The notes below the pieces were generated by a model that was given only the letters and a program-made list of their open reading frames with translations, made no database searches and was not told the DNA's origin. Shown here piece by piece: positions 48,194 to 59,007 of a stretch of 64,000 nt of DNA (position 1 is the stretch's first letter; every line of letters begins with the position of its first letter). Both the position numbers and the translations under genes were made by a program. The DNA comes from Diphasiastrum complanatum. Lineage: Eukaryota > Streptophyta > Lycopodiopsida > Lycopodiales > Lycopodiaceae. The stretch is from contig CM055113.1 in assembly GCA_029204225.1 (NCBI GenBank), positions 18,135,746 to 18,199,745 on the forward strand, read 5' to 3'.

Positions 48194-48465
48194 GTTAGAA
48201 TTGAAGTAGAATCACTGTGCTACTGTACTGTGGGTCCAATCAGTTGATAAGGATTAGTTGGCCTCGCCACAAGGCAAGTCGACGGGACACGCATCCTGCC
48301 AACGGCAACCTGGGTCATGCATGGGTTTCTTGAGTGAACAACTATATGTACAGTGTAATTTCATTTTGAGAAATACAATTGCTATGTGAGCTTGCTGTGG
48401 AGAGTGTTTTCTGTCTGTGTTACTGTGTAGCATGATCTGTGTTCCTGTGCAAAGCAAATTCTAAG
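48194..48465 (+). repeat. C3 3' LTR
   Basis: About 272 bp after a purine tract (AAGGGAGAGA). It opens GTTAGAATTGAAG and closes CAAATTCTAAG, giving TTAGAAT/ATTCTAA inverted ends. The last ~126 bp match the 5' LTR. The first half resembles the C2 LTR in layout, not in detail. Confidence 0.8.
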
Positions 48466-49040
48466 TCAAAGTGCTATACAACTAGCTAAAAATCCTGTAT
48501 TTCATGCACGCACAAAGCATATAGAGATTAAATATCATTTCATTAGAGAAAAATTTTTATCTAATGAAATAGATGTAGTGCATTGTAAGAAAGAAGATTA
48601 GTTAGTTGATATACTCACCAAAGCTTTAAGTACTGATAAGTTTGAGTTTTTTTAAGAGAATAGCTCTTTGTAAGAAAGATAAACTAGGGCTTAAGGGAGA
48701 GTGTTAGAAGAACTAAGCTTGAGTTTCTCTTACAGTTCCATGACTCTTTGTTTTTAGCACTGTTTTTGAGTTTTTTACTGCTTATGTAACAGTGTGCATG
48801 AGTGCCAGCTTAACGACACATGTGGAGTAGAGTCAGGACACACGTCTGGTTATGGGGACCAAACTGCATGCAGTGGTACCCCACTAAAATTAGACTGTAT
48901 ATATGTACTCTTAAGTCTTTTTGTGAATATAGTTAAGAGAGTGTTCTTTTAGGTTGTGGTGTGATCGCTCTTTCTGGTTATTTGTGTGATTGTTGATTGC
49001 TTGTAAATTAGCTAACTATACTGCCAGTAAGATCCTTGAC
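48466..49040 (+). mobile_element. C2 remnant: RNase H end and 3' LTR start
   Basis: The first ~230 bp read as the C-terminal end of a Copia RNase H (AIQLAKNPVFHARTKHIEIK, YHFIREKFLSNEIDVVHC). A purine tract and a TGTTAGAAG LTR start at 48702 follow; about 195 bp match the start of the 24278 LTR. After that the two diverge. It stops where the Gypsy scrap G6 begins. Fossil; very incomplete. Confidence 0.75.
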
Positions 49041-49044
49041 ACGT

Positions 49045-50160
49045 CAATTTTTGAATAATCCACAATAATCCTATAGAAGAAAACAGTAAATCCTAGAAAT
49101 TATTTAAGTTCCCTTACTGTTTTAGGAATTGTCCATTCAGGAACCATCTTTATCTTTTCTCGATCAATCATAATCCCCTTCTAGGATATAACATGACCAA
49201 GATATAACAACTCCCTTTTAAAGTATTCACACTTTGACTCTTTAGCATAAAACTTCTCTTGTAGCAATATCCTCAAGATAGTACGAAGATGCTTCTTATG
49301 CTCATTGAGTGTTTTACTATAGATGAGAATATCATCCAAAAACACTACAATAAACTTTCTCAGACATGGGTGAAATAAATCATTTATCATTTGCTGGAAA
49401 GTGGTCAGAGCATTCATAAAACCAAGAATTCATAATGACCAAACCTTGTACTAGAACTTGTTTTTGATATACCATAATTTTACTTGCTAGCAGATCGTTG
49501 CAAGGTTCGATGAAGACTTGTTCTCTTGTGGGCATTCCCTAGCCAAATACCCTGCTTTGTTGCAATTGAAACATAAGCCTTGCTTGAAGGCATTCCTTGC
49601 TGATGTCTTAGGGATTTTCTTAATTTTCTTCCTAGTCTTGGGTTTTTGGTAAGCCAAGGCTTTAAGTTCATCAAAAAACTTCATAAACCAAATGGCATGA
49701 TCGAACCAAGTAATGGAAAAATTGTTCTTGCACTTATCAACACATCTACATTTAAAGAAAGGTCTTTTCCAATTTTAGATTCTAGCTTGGTGAAGGTTCA
49801 TTCTATTAAAACTGGTCTCAAAATGGCCTCTGGTTATGGCACAAGTTTATTTAGAAGGGCATCTAGAAGGTTCAAATCTATTCATTCAGACGAGAGTGTC
49901 AAAGGCAATAGGAACATGCAAAGAAGGGTTTTTCTGTAAGGCAGCAAGTTTGCATGTCTGAACTTCAGTCTCAGTAAGGTGTGATAAAGTAATCCATAGA
50001 TCGATAGGAACATAGACAAAGAAGTTAACGGTAGGCAAGCTCCAAAGCTTATAGGTAGTTTTGGCATATTGAATTCAATGATATGACTCGAAACAAGTGG
50101 GACTTGACAATGTTTTTCCTTGGCAAAACTCAAAAGCAGATTGACTATCAGTTTCACAAA
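49045..50160 (-). mobile_element. Gypsy scrap G6
   Basis: The minus strand shows the RT core end (NALTTFQQMINDLFHPCLRK, FLDDILIYSKTLNEHKKHL, YLGHVIS) and a gag zinc knuckle (CFNCNKAGYLAREC) next to each other, then protease-spacer-like sequence to about 50.1 kb on the opposite side. It resembles G3 (the same Gypsy lineage). Strongly decayed fossil. Confidence 0.72.
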
Positions 50161-53100
50161 TCTCTTGTGAAATGGTTTCTAGCTGAGAAGCCTTAACCTC
50201 ATCTAAATCTCCTATAAAAATCAAAGGATGTGGTGAAAGAGGTGCCCCAAGGACAGGGGAAGGTGACCCAGGAGGAGCAGCATTATTTTCTTTTTCAAGA
50301 CAAAAGAAAACATTTCAAATATGTAAACTACAAAATCGCTCATCTTCCTCAAACTTTTCAAAATAGGTGGAGAGATTACTTAAAATATATTCAATAAATT
50401 GTTAAAAATTCACAATTCTAGCTTGACTAGTTTTGGTCATATGACTTGTAAATAGTTAGATGGTCATGATGTGGCTTGTCACACGTGCCAAATAGCATAG
50501 GATTCCATTCATAAGGATGTTCTCAAGTAGACCTAAGTGTTAGAACCTTTGGAATGAGTCCAAATTATGCTTAGATACAAGGGAGAAAAAATAGGAGCTA
50601 TTTTTGGTAATTTTTGCATTGTTGAGGGATCTCCAAGATTCCAACCCTAACTTGGTAGGGATGAAAGGTCCACCAAAATTAGCATTAGGGATAGGTTTAG
50701 GGCTACTCAAACCTGCCCAAAACCGTGATGGATCATGTATATATAGGTGATGATATCTCACCAAAATCAATCAAGCAATTTCATGATTTTTCTCTCATAA
50801 TGGTGCAATTGCTCTCTATGTTCATAATTGTTTGAGTACTTGTGATTACTAATGATTATAGGATTGAATGTAGGTCTGGTGTACAGTACTCAGACTGTGG
50901 GAGGCCATACTTTCACACGTGTGAAGCCTTCTTCAAGGATTTGGGCCATTTAGTGAGGTTCAAGCATAGATTTTTGATGGATTTTGATGGTTCAACTTGT
51001 GCTAATCTTATGAAATCATAATCTATTGTTTCCCTCATCATTTCAAGTGTTTTAGGATCCTTATTTGCTGTAATTTTTACATAAATAACAGAGGATCCCT
51101 TTTTTTTTATGAACTCCATGTAAACATTAATCCAATCGAGTGTACTTATCAAATCAACAAGACAAAGAATTTTATCATCAGGGCCAATTGCATCACAATT
51201 AATTTTATCCGTGGTAGTAATGAACTGGTGTAAGTCAACTGCTTTTCTCATGGAACAAATGATAGTCTGAATGAAGAGATTAGGAGAAGGTAGGGGGTCT
51301 TTACAACCAATAATTACAACACCCATAAACCAAACTAAGGACTGAAACATAAAGATGGACCTAAGTTAGTCATAAAGCTGGAATAAGAAAAATGTCAAGT
51401 ACTACCCCAGCCAAAAGGTAGTCAGGTGTGCATCTTAAAGATGTAGAGAGAGAGTAATACATTTCACATAGTTAATGACAAACCAAAATGGATGTAGGAA
51501 GTGGCACGATAACTATTTAGTTGATCTCCAAGAGAGTTATTGATAAGGCTATTCTGTTCAATATGCTGCACAAGAAGTGATGATTGCTCAAGTTGGCACA
51601 TAGAACTCATGTATTGCAGTGCATGCTCACCACCTTGTGAATTGTAGTGATGTTTTGATTGTTGAGAATCTGGCTCATCATCATTGTCACTACTATAAAA
51701 ACCACCATCAATGTTGGATTGATTTGACTGTACTGCTCATGGCCTTCATATGGATCAAAATGGTTTTCGTCACATCCCAAATAGTCTCCATATGAATCGT
51801 GTTGTTCATTGACCTAAATTATTATCATTATGCTCCTCATATTGATCTCCATAATCACAACATAATTGGTCATCACACTCATACTGTCTATCATCTCAAT
51901 TCATAATCTGGATCATAATCCATTTTGTAAATCGATAGAAAGTAAGAGTTTAGAGTTTTTATAAAATTTTAAGTTTATGAGTACACTAAGTTGAATTTGA
52001 TTCACACTAGAATTTAATGAGTTAATGAATTGCTTTTTTTCACCTTTCCAAATTTTTGAGTTCCCAAAGAATAAATTTGCTGAAATAAATGGAAGGTGCA
52101 GATTTTAGGGATTTGGTTGGAAGTTATTTTTGAGTCTTCTTTGTTGTTGGAAATAATAAATGTGCTAAAGTTGTACATCACCACATAGAGAACGAGTTTG
52201 CTTTTTATAGCATCAAAATTGGAGGTCAAACAAAGAAGTTATAAAGGTTTGAAAATAATAATAAAAAAACTACAAATAGAAGAAACTTAGAACTTTTAAG
52301 TACTCTAAAAAAATAATAAAATAATCAAGTAATGATAATAGAATTGCTAATGACAATATTATCTCACTGAACTGAGCACTTTTCGTTTTTGTATTACTAA
52401 ATTCTAAGATCAAAATGAAAAATTACAAATGTTCAAAGAATGATAAAGAAACATGAGCACATAATGTTTGAAATCTGCGACACATTGTTGTTATTTCTAT
52501 TGTCATGCAAGCTCCAATTTCGACAAAGTTGCTCTTAACATTGTACTTTACGAGATCTATCAAATATTGGTGGCAGCATATTCGAAAGTATGTGGAATGA
52601 AATTGGAGACTCAAGAGTGAATGCAAAAGAGTCTTTGATCAAGACAATGTCAAGAAATGGTGCTCATTGAAACAAAGTGATTCAGTGTCTTGGTACAATG
52701 TGCACATTAAGATGCTAATTCCAAACTATTTGTTGAATGAGCCTTCTAATGTCTTATCATTTTGATCAACTCAAACTGGAGCTCAAGATTATTGTGGTTG
52801 CATCCATACCAACATCATGTTCACTAGATTATTAGATGCATTTGGCTATTCATTGTGAAGATAAACTTCGGAAGGTAAAATGGGAACAAACAACAAAATC
52901 ATTCAGTGATACATGCCAACAATCTACAACAGCCAAAAGTGCACCAACAAATATTCATGTGATGGCCCAAGTTAGGGATAGTGCTTCAAGAGTTCAATCA
53001 AGAAACTCAGAAAAATGATGAGTCAAGTGATGCCAATTATTCTTTATCAATATCTTCAGAGGATGAATCAGGAGTACTAGGTGATGAAGAAGAACCATCA

Positions 53101-53820
53101 TTAAAAAAGATGTCACTTGAATTTATTCCGAGTGAAGAAGAAGTCCAAGATTAAGTAGGAAGGACTATTGAAGGGCATTTGACACAAAAGGAGTCATTGT
53201 CTTTGCAAAGTCAAGACAACTGGCAACAACACAACAATAAAAGTACAAAACTATGGTGTTGAGTGGATTTAGATGAGGAAGAAGTTGGAATAGGTGATTC
53301 AAATGACTTAAGTCCAATGGTGGAATCAAAAGAAGAAGAGATGAGAAAGCTTGTTCAATAAATGAATGAACCAACAATGTCAACAACTCTTTCTCTTCTA
53401 TCCAATCCACAAGACATAGTCGTTCAACATCTATGTGATGCTATAGAGTGTTCACAGGACTTGCACTGTGTTCTTGTTTTATGTCGTATTTTGTAAACAC
53501 CTTTAAACCATGGTTACTCTTTTAACAAAAAAAACAAGGTGATTAATATATCATAAGAAATTTTGCTTTTGGTCGCTTATTATAGAACTTAAAAAAAACA
53601 AGGACTGCATACAAAATATAGATCAAGAAACTTATTTCAATGTCGAATCTCACATGAATCACGAAAAAAAGAGGGGAATCTCACATAATTCACCAAAAAA
53701 GAGGATCAGTGTATTTTGCACTATGACTAAGACTTCCGTCACCATTTTGAAATAATCTTAGGGTGGTGGAGGGGTGGGTGTATGACACTTGTCTATCCAC
53801 CGTTCTATCTTCCCCAGTAC
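50161..53820. other. AT-rich stretch, no firm gene
   Basis: I find no recognisable gene. A minus-strand frame of 145 codons (50913-51350, with KILCLVDLISTLDWINVYME) has no motif I know and no neighbours that support it. A TATA box-like GTATATATAGG near 50738 and plus-strand acidic coding-like pieces at 52.85-53.15 kb (DEESGVLGDEEEP style) suggest old repeat debris like that at 22.7-24.0 kb. Confidence 0.4.
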
Positions 53821-53824
53821 CCGT

Positions 53825-54202
53825 CATTTGATTGCTTGGGCACTTCCATTGTCAGCACAGTGGAGGTGCAAAATACGCTAATCCTATAAACAAAAAGTTG
53901 ATCCATCATTTGATTGCTTGGGCACATCCATTGTCAGCACGGTGGAGGTGCAAAATACGGCGATCCTATAAACAAAAAGTTGATCCATCATTTGATTGCT
54001 TGGGCACTTTCATTGTCAGCACGGTGGTGGTGCAAAATACGTTGATCCATCATTTGATTGCTTGGGCACTTCAATTGTCAGCACAATGGAGGTGCAAGAT
54101 ACGCCGATCCTATAAACAAAAAGTAGATCCATCATTTGATTGCTTGGGCACTTCAATTGTCATCACATTGGAAGTGCAAAATACCCTGATCCTATAAACA
54201 AA
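53825..54202. repeat. 82-bp tandem repeat, five copies
   Basis: Units start with CATTTGATTGCTTGGGCAC at 53825, 53907, 53989, 54051 and 54133. Four are 82 bp (the last slightly cut) and the third is 62 bp. Each contains ATTGTCAGCAC, GGTGCAAAATAC and CCTATAAACAAAAAGTTGA. The period is not a multiple of three. The array ends just before the GC-rich 5' region of the host gene. Confidence 0.96.
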
Positions 54203-54347
54203 GGCCTTGAGGCCCCGGAGGGTAGCACTAGCAATAGAGAGAGAATCTATTTACGGAACTTCGAGAAGGAAAAATGATGGCCAATGTGGCTGCCATGCAG
54301 GAGGCGCGCCTCGTCAGCTCCGGCTTCCTGTCGGGCTCGCCCCCTTC

Positions 54348-54389
<42 letters not shown>

Positions 54390-54973
54390 CATACCTTCTT
54401 TCAACTGTCACCCTAACGAACCTTTTTTCTGCAGCGATGCAGCAACCGTAGGGCATCATCATGCATGAACAATAATCATAAAATCCTTCATCTTCCTGCC
54501 TCGCCGTTTCTTTCTCTGCATGTGGGTTCTTTCAGGTTACTTTGTTCCTTCCGATCCGCACCCTCTTGCATGCTTTACTTTTCTTGTTCCATTGTATGTT
54601 TCAAAGGCTTAAATCTAATGTGCCTACACGCCCTTAACTAGGAAAGATGCTTTGTTGACAACTTTCTGACTTGGTGGAATATCAAGGGTTTATTTTCTCA
54701 ACGGTAAAGAATTGTAGTTTGTCACTGTGTTGAATTCCACTTGGATATGCTGATTTGTGAGTCTCAGAGATAGCTAAAACTTGTGAATCATGCTCTCACG
54801 TCTACTTTAATAACAAGGGTTTTTTTCATATGAGATTTGAGAATGTATCAGATCATGGGTTGTAACGGGTAGCTGCTATTCTGGTCTTTTGAGCAGTGGA
54901 TGAGGAAATTGTTTTGAGAAGTGGACTGGGTTTCAGAGCAACTTTGTGGGCTTTAGGCTCACAGCAGCCCGCC
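54203..54973 (+). promoter_or_regulatory. presumed 5' region of the host gene
   Basis: GC-rich start (54270-54350) with a CT microsatellite at about 54352-54386, typical of plant 5' UTRs. Possible splice acceptors stand at CTTTCAG near 54529 and TTTTGAGCAG ending at 54896, so the coding exon may follow a 5' UTR intron. No certain TATA box or transcription start. Confidence 0.4.
54352..54386. repeat. (CT)n microsatellite
   Basis: About 17 CT units. Frames running through it encode only Ser-Leu or Arg-Glu repeats and are not genes. Confidence 0.95.
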
Positions 54974-56443
54974 ATGAGACATGCGAGCTGCGGCCCCTTT
55001 CTATTGATCCTCACTCTTTGTCCTCTTTTTCTTGCTCATGCACGGATGCTTGATGCTAGCTCCAAAGATGAAGCATCGGAGTTCTTTGGTGTGCTCTCTC
55101 TGAATTCTATTGCACAAGATACAATCTCTCATGATAAGACTGTCTCGAATTTGATCAACAAAAACACGCATTCTATATTTTCTAATGACATTGCTCCTCC
55201 CTCACAAAAACTCTCTGAACGCATTTCCACCCCACCGTCCCCTCCTCTTCCACCCGACAAGCATCCCTCATCATCCCCTCCTCCGTCTTCACCACCATCG
55301 TCATCACCGCCAATTCAACAGCCTCCACCTCCAACACCAACACTCGCTCCTCCTCCCCAACCAGCACTCGCTCCTCCTCCCCCACCAGCTTCTCCACCGG
55401 CTGCAAGATTAGTGAACTTAACTGTGTCAGATGGTGGACGCTTGTTCCCTAATTTTAGCGCTTCCACCTTTAATTATTCCACATCAGTCGCAGCTGGAGT
55501 TTCAAGGATCCGGATCACCACAAAGGTGTTGGAAAATAAGGTATCATCAAGTTCTAAAAGATGACCTTTCTCACTCTTCCTTGATTGAATGTGCTTGAAG
55601 ATTGTAACAGTTCTTGAGCATTTGAGACCTTGGGGGCATTTCAAGCAACATTCTTAGGTGACAATCTCGGTGTGAACATTCTCTTAAATCACAGATCCTT
55701 ATTCGGCAATGACTACCTGCATTTTATGTAATATTTATTTAAAAGTTCATAGAATGGCATGCCTATTTCTTCAGATTCTCCTTTTTCTGTAAGTTTATCT
55801 GAGGAAGAGTTTCCTTTTCTTGTGGAAGCATCTATCACTGTAAAAATGCGAGCATGAAAATTGGGAAAAAAAAATTTTGGGTTAAAGAGGATCCATGGAC
55901 GTGTTGGATTCTGTTAACAAGGTTCTGTACTCTTGTAGCTCTTAATGCATTGGAAAATATAGATTGAATCAGAAACTCATGTAATCAAAAGTTGCCATTT
56001 GGAATCTGTGGAAGATTTTTTTAGATTTAATGCAAAGACAATTTACGGTTTCAAGGTTTCTGAGCTGATATTATTTTGGATTAGTAGTAAGTCTGACAGC
56101 TCAGCATTTGGAACGAAACATACAATCTTACACTCTTAGATCTCCATGTTTTTAGACTTCGATGGATGGTTATTATATCAAGAGGGTTATTTCAATGTAG
56201 TATTGGAAGTTGGAACAGTTCAAATGCTTCATTCTGTGTCATTCAAATCATTGTTTTTTCAACCTTGTTTGTGCCTGTAGGAACTCAAGGAATATGTGCT
56301 TACAATAAACTCTATTCCCGTTAAAAGTGGCATGGAAAGTCCACCTTTTAAGATTGGGCAAAATGGTGAAACAGTCATATTCAACATATCAGTTTCTGCA
56401 CTTGAATTTCGCCCCTCTATCTACAGTCTTTCAGTAACTCGAG
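54974..56443 (+). CDS. secreted proline-rich protein with cadherin-like beta-sandwich domain, 5' exons
   Basis: Host gene, two exons: 54974-55540 (189 codons, phase 0) and 56281-56443 (donor GAG|GTATTT; acceptor CTGTAG|GAACTC). The ATG at 54974 is chosen because it opens a signal peptide (MRHASCGPFLLILTLCPLFL, then AHA as a likely cleavage site). The open stretch upstream of it lacks an ATG. Residues about 85-144 are an extensin-like Pro/Ser linker. From residue 145 to the end of exon 2 is one beta-sandwich: RLVNLTVSDGGRLFPNFSAS, NYSTSVAAGVSRIRI, YVLTINSIPVKSG, then IYSLSVTRG, the pattern of the cadherin-like beta-sandwich family (Pfam PF12733 from memory). Four N-glycosylation sequons (NLT, NFS, NYS, NIS). 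It probably acts outside the cell, at wall or membrane. The 3' end is not established. Confidence 0.8.
55541..56280 (+). other. intron 1 of the cadherin-like gene
   Basis: GTATCATCAA at the donor and a pyrimidine-rich TTTTTTCAACC...GTGCCTGTAG acceptor; 740 bp, AT-rich. It interrupts the beta-sandwich between two strands, phase 0, and joining the exons continues the domain pattern. Confidence 0.82.
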
Positions 56444-56953
56444 GTATTTTTTCAAACTTCTTTCTTTCGTCTAAGGTTTTCTATTCATGGTTGGACTTAC
56501 CTGCTGCTGAATGAGTAGGTCAGAAGTTCTAGTAGTTTATAATGTAAAATCTATAAGGTTAAAATTTTCTGCCATCAACTTCAGTCAGTAGTCATGCCAT
56601 TAACTTCAGTCATCTAACTACTGTTAAGATTGGACAATCCACGTCGAGATGATGGATTTTTTTTGGGTCCTACTCAAAAACTAAATGAAATTTTACTTTA
56701 AAATCATTCTCCTTTCTAATCATCTGAATACTCAGATATTGATGACTATAGATTCCTAGAAGACTTTGAATGCTGCAATGACTAGCCTTTTGTCGAGATT
56801 TTAGAGAGTTTTTGTATATGTCACGACTCGCCATAGTGAACACCAAGATGTAACATGATCATAAAAGCAGAATTTTGCTATAACGAACATATTGTGCTTC
56901 AAGAAGTGTTTGCACCTTTATCATACAGTAATGGTTTTCTGCCTGTTTTACAG

Positions 56954-57060
56954 ACTGCTTAAAATGCAGAATGTGCAGCACAACCACAACCTACCATTTC
57001 CGTCTCTCAAAAGCTGATTTCTATTTTCAAATACTGATTTTGTTCATAATGATCCTGTGA
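56954..57060 (+). CDS. candidate third exon of the cadherin-like gene
   Basis: A good acceptor (TGTTTTACAG) at 56953 and correct phase (one base carried from exon 2) lead to a short Cys-rich stretch beginning DCLKCRMCSTTTTYH and ending, after a hydrophobic FYFQILILFIMIL, at a stop at 57058-57060. If real, it would give a short C-terminal tail. Alternatively the true exon 3 lies further on and this is chance; I see no homology to settle it. Confidence 0.35.
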
Positions 57061-57098
57061 AAAAAGCCACAGTACCCATCACACAATGGAAATCGTCA

Positions 57099-57185
57099 GG
57101 CAGAGGACATTCTATCTGGTAAGGAGTTCTAGGCTGATCCCAGAGACGAGCCTAGGACTCTTTACCGGGCAGGATGTCCTCTGCC
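57099..57185 (+). ncRNA. near-perfect 37-bp hairpin, possible small-RNA precursor or fold-back repeat
   Basis: Arms 57099-57135 and 57149-57185 with a 13-nt loop. 31 of 37 positions are Watson-Crick pairs. On the plus strand five of the other six are G-U pairs and one is A-C. It lies just after the candidate exon 3. It may be a microRNA-like precursor, or the ends of a tiny MITE. No target is known. Confidence 0.45.
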
Positions 57186-57189
57186 CTGC

Positions 57190-58905
57190 GCCTTCCATGA
57201 TATGTAAAATATGCACCTAAGTATAAACCAGTCATCCTCTTGAAGCCTCAAACTAGGTCACACACAATAATGTTGAGCCTGCTTACTTTGAAGCAGTTCA
57301 GATATTTAATTTTTTTGAATTAGCATCAGTTTCTCCCATCTTCAGCTTTTTGCTTAAAGTTTTAGTAACAACCTTCCTATAAGGTGCCCTTTCTGCTAGG
57401 CTGCATAGTAGTAAAAATGATATCATGTACATAACTATGAAAGTATGAAACAGAATTTTGGACCTGACAACAAGTTGCCAACTGTAGGTCTTTTGTTTGC
57501 CCTTCAATTCCATAATATGAGCTTTTTGATGCAACATGGTGATGGGTTGCTAGTAGCTACCAACATAAAATTCTTTGTTTTCTTCCATAAGGTTCTTTTC
57601 ATTTTAAATCTTGAACTAGAAAGGAAAATATCATGGCCCGGTTACCCCCTACATTCTTCTTCATGCCCTTGTCATACCATACAATTACAGATTTATTCTG
57701 AGTCAAGCATTGCTTTGAAGTTGTGAGGTTGGCTTGAAAAGCTAAAGGACTATTTTAGAGTGATGCACAAAATTATTAGATAGGTCGTTCCTCATATTTC
57801 ACCTGTGCTTTCATCTGGTGGGACAACTTTTAGTCACATTGATTCAATAATATGCCAGGGAGGTAAGTCACACTAACTTGCAGACATAAATGACTATTTG
57901 AGAACATGCTTTGCCCTGGGTATCCACCCTCGCATGGGCAAGGAATTGAGCCTGGATGGGCAAGCCCAACCCAATTGCATAAGGTTCTTGTGTGAGATGA
58001 ATTGGACCATCTGGAATGGCTGGATTGCAACACTAGATCTCAAAGGCAAGTCACCTTTGTGGCAAATTTTTGGGCTCTTTCAGGACAACACAAGTTTCAT
58101 GAAACACCGTTAAACCCTGCTTCATTAGAAAATATGGTGCTAATTCTTATCCATTGTGACTCTGTTGTTTTTCAATATCTTACGTGTCCTCATTTGTATG
58201 CTAGATGTGCAACATATTTGGAATATAACTGTCTCCTGGCCAAAAAAAATTTGTGTCAAAGAAACAGGCGAAAATATGAATTTTAGTACTATGCTAGTTT
58301 ATGGATCAAGAATGCCACATCAAGCCATCAACATCAACGTGACGGCTAAAAAAATTGCCATCGCATTGTTGTGACATACAAATGTGTCTAAGTGCCACAC
58401 AAGGTTAATAGTAGATGTGCCACACAAGGTTAAAACTTAATAGTAGATGACATGAACCACAATATTAGACTTATGACCACCCATTTAGAATGAGAATGCA
58501 AAGTAGTAGTGCATTATGCTTCCTTCATCACCAATAAATATAGAAGTATAGAATGATAATGCATAGTAGCATTAGCAATAGTTGGCTTATAGTATGCAAA
58601 TAGATCCTAAGCTAATTACCAACAAACATGGCAAACATCAACATTTGCGAACATGTTTGCAGGTTTGCAATGGGATTTGGACGTTTGCAAATGTTGCCCT
58701 TAATAAACTCTAGTTTTTAAGAATTCTTTTTTGGTGTTTTTGCTTGAAACTTTGTATGGGGTCTTGTAGGAACAAAACACATCTTACAAGCTACGTTATG
58801 CGTAGTAAAGATCCCGAAATATATTTTACAAGGTACACTGTACGTAGTAAAGATCACAAAATAGCCTCACAACTTTCATTGAATTTTTATTAACGCCATA
58901 ACTTT
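57190..58905. other. intron or intergenic, no gene seen
   Basis: AT-rich; the open stretches are short and lack motifs or fitting splice sites. It could hold further introns of the cadherin-like gene. Confidence 0.5.
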
Positions 58906-59007
58906 ATAGTCATTAGTAGTGATCATTAGCTACAGGCATAGTTCCCCAGAAACGCGATAGTCATTAGTAGTGATCATTAGCTACAGGCATAGTTCCCCAG
59001 AAACGCG
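58906..59007. repeat. exact 51-bp tandem duplication
   Basis: Copies 58906-58956 and 58957-59007 are identical by eye, from ATAGTCATTAGTAGTGATCA to GAAACGCG. The second copy continues as TTTCTGGG, making the palindrome CAGAAACGCGTTTCTG. Identity suggests a recent event. Confidence 0.93.

Larger units (their letters stand above)
25439..48465 (+). mobile_element. Copia element C3, split by Gypsy G5
   Basis: Plus strand. A partial 5' LTR (25439-25565), iMet primer site (25567-25578), long leader and gag (26843-27721) are followed by the inserted G5 (27722-44923), then pol (44930-48140) and the 3' LTR (48194-48465). The two halves belong together because gag ends just after the zinc knuckle on the left and the protease begins on the right, as in the related C4. 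C3 is broken in several places besides the insertion. Confidence 0.88.

Noticed and set aside
50913-51350. 145-codon minus-strand frame as a host gene
   Set aside because: No recognisable domain, no splice context, surrounded by repeat debris; left as unsupported.
53832-54197. 121-codon open frame across the 82-bp array
   Set aside because: It follows from the repeat; the 82-bp period shifts frame at every unit and there is no motif.
54207-54462. Open frames on both strands through the CT microsatellite
   Set aside because: They encode Ser-Leu or Arg-Glu runs only; this is better read as the 5' region of the host gene.
54896-54973. Longer start for the cadherin-like protein
   Set aside because: There is no ATG at the beginning of this stretch and a strong acceptor sits at its edge; the signal peptide begins at 54974.
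55182-55412. His/Leu-rich and Glu/Val-rich frames within exon 1
   Set aside because: Shadow frames of the proline-rich linker.
57445-58374. Several short plus-strand frames
   Set aside because: No motifs, inconsistent frames, AT-rich intergenic or intronic composition.
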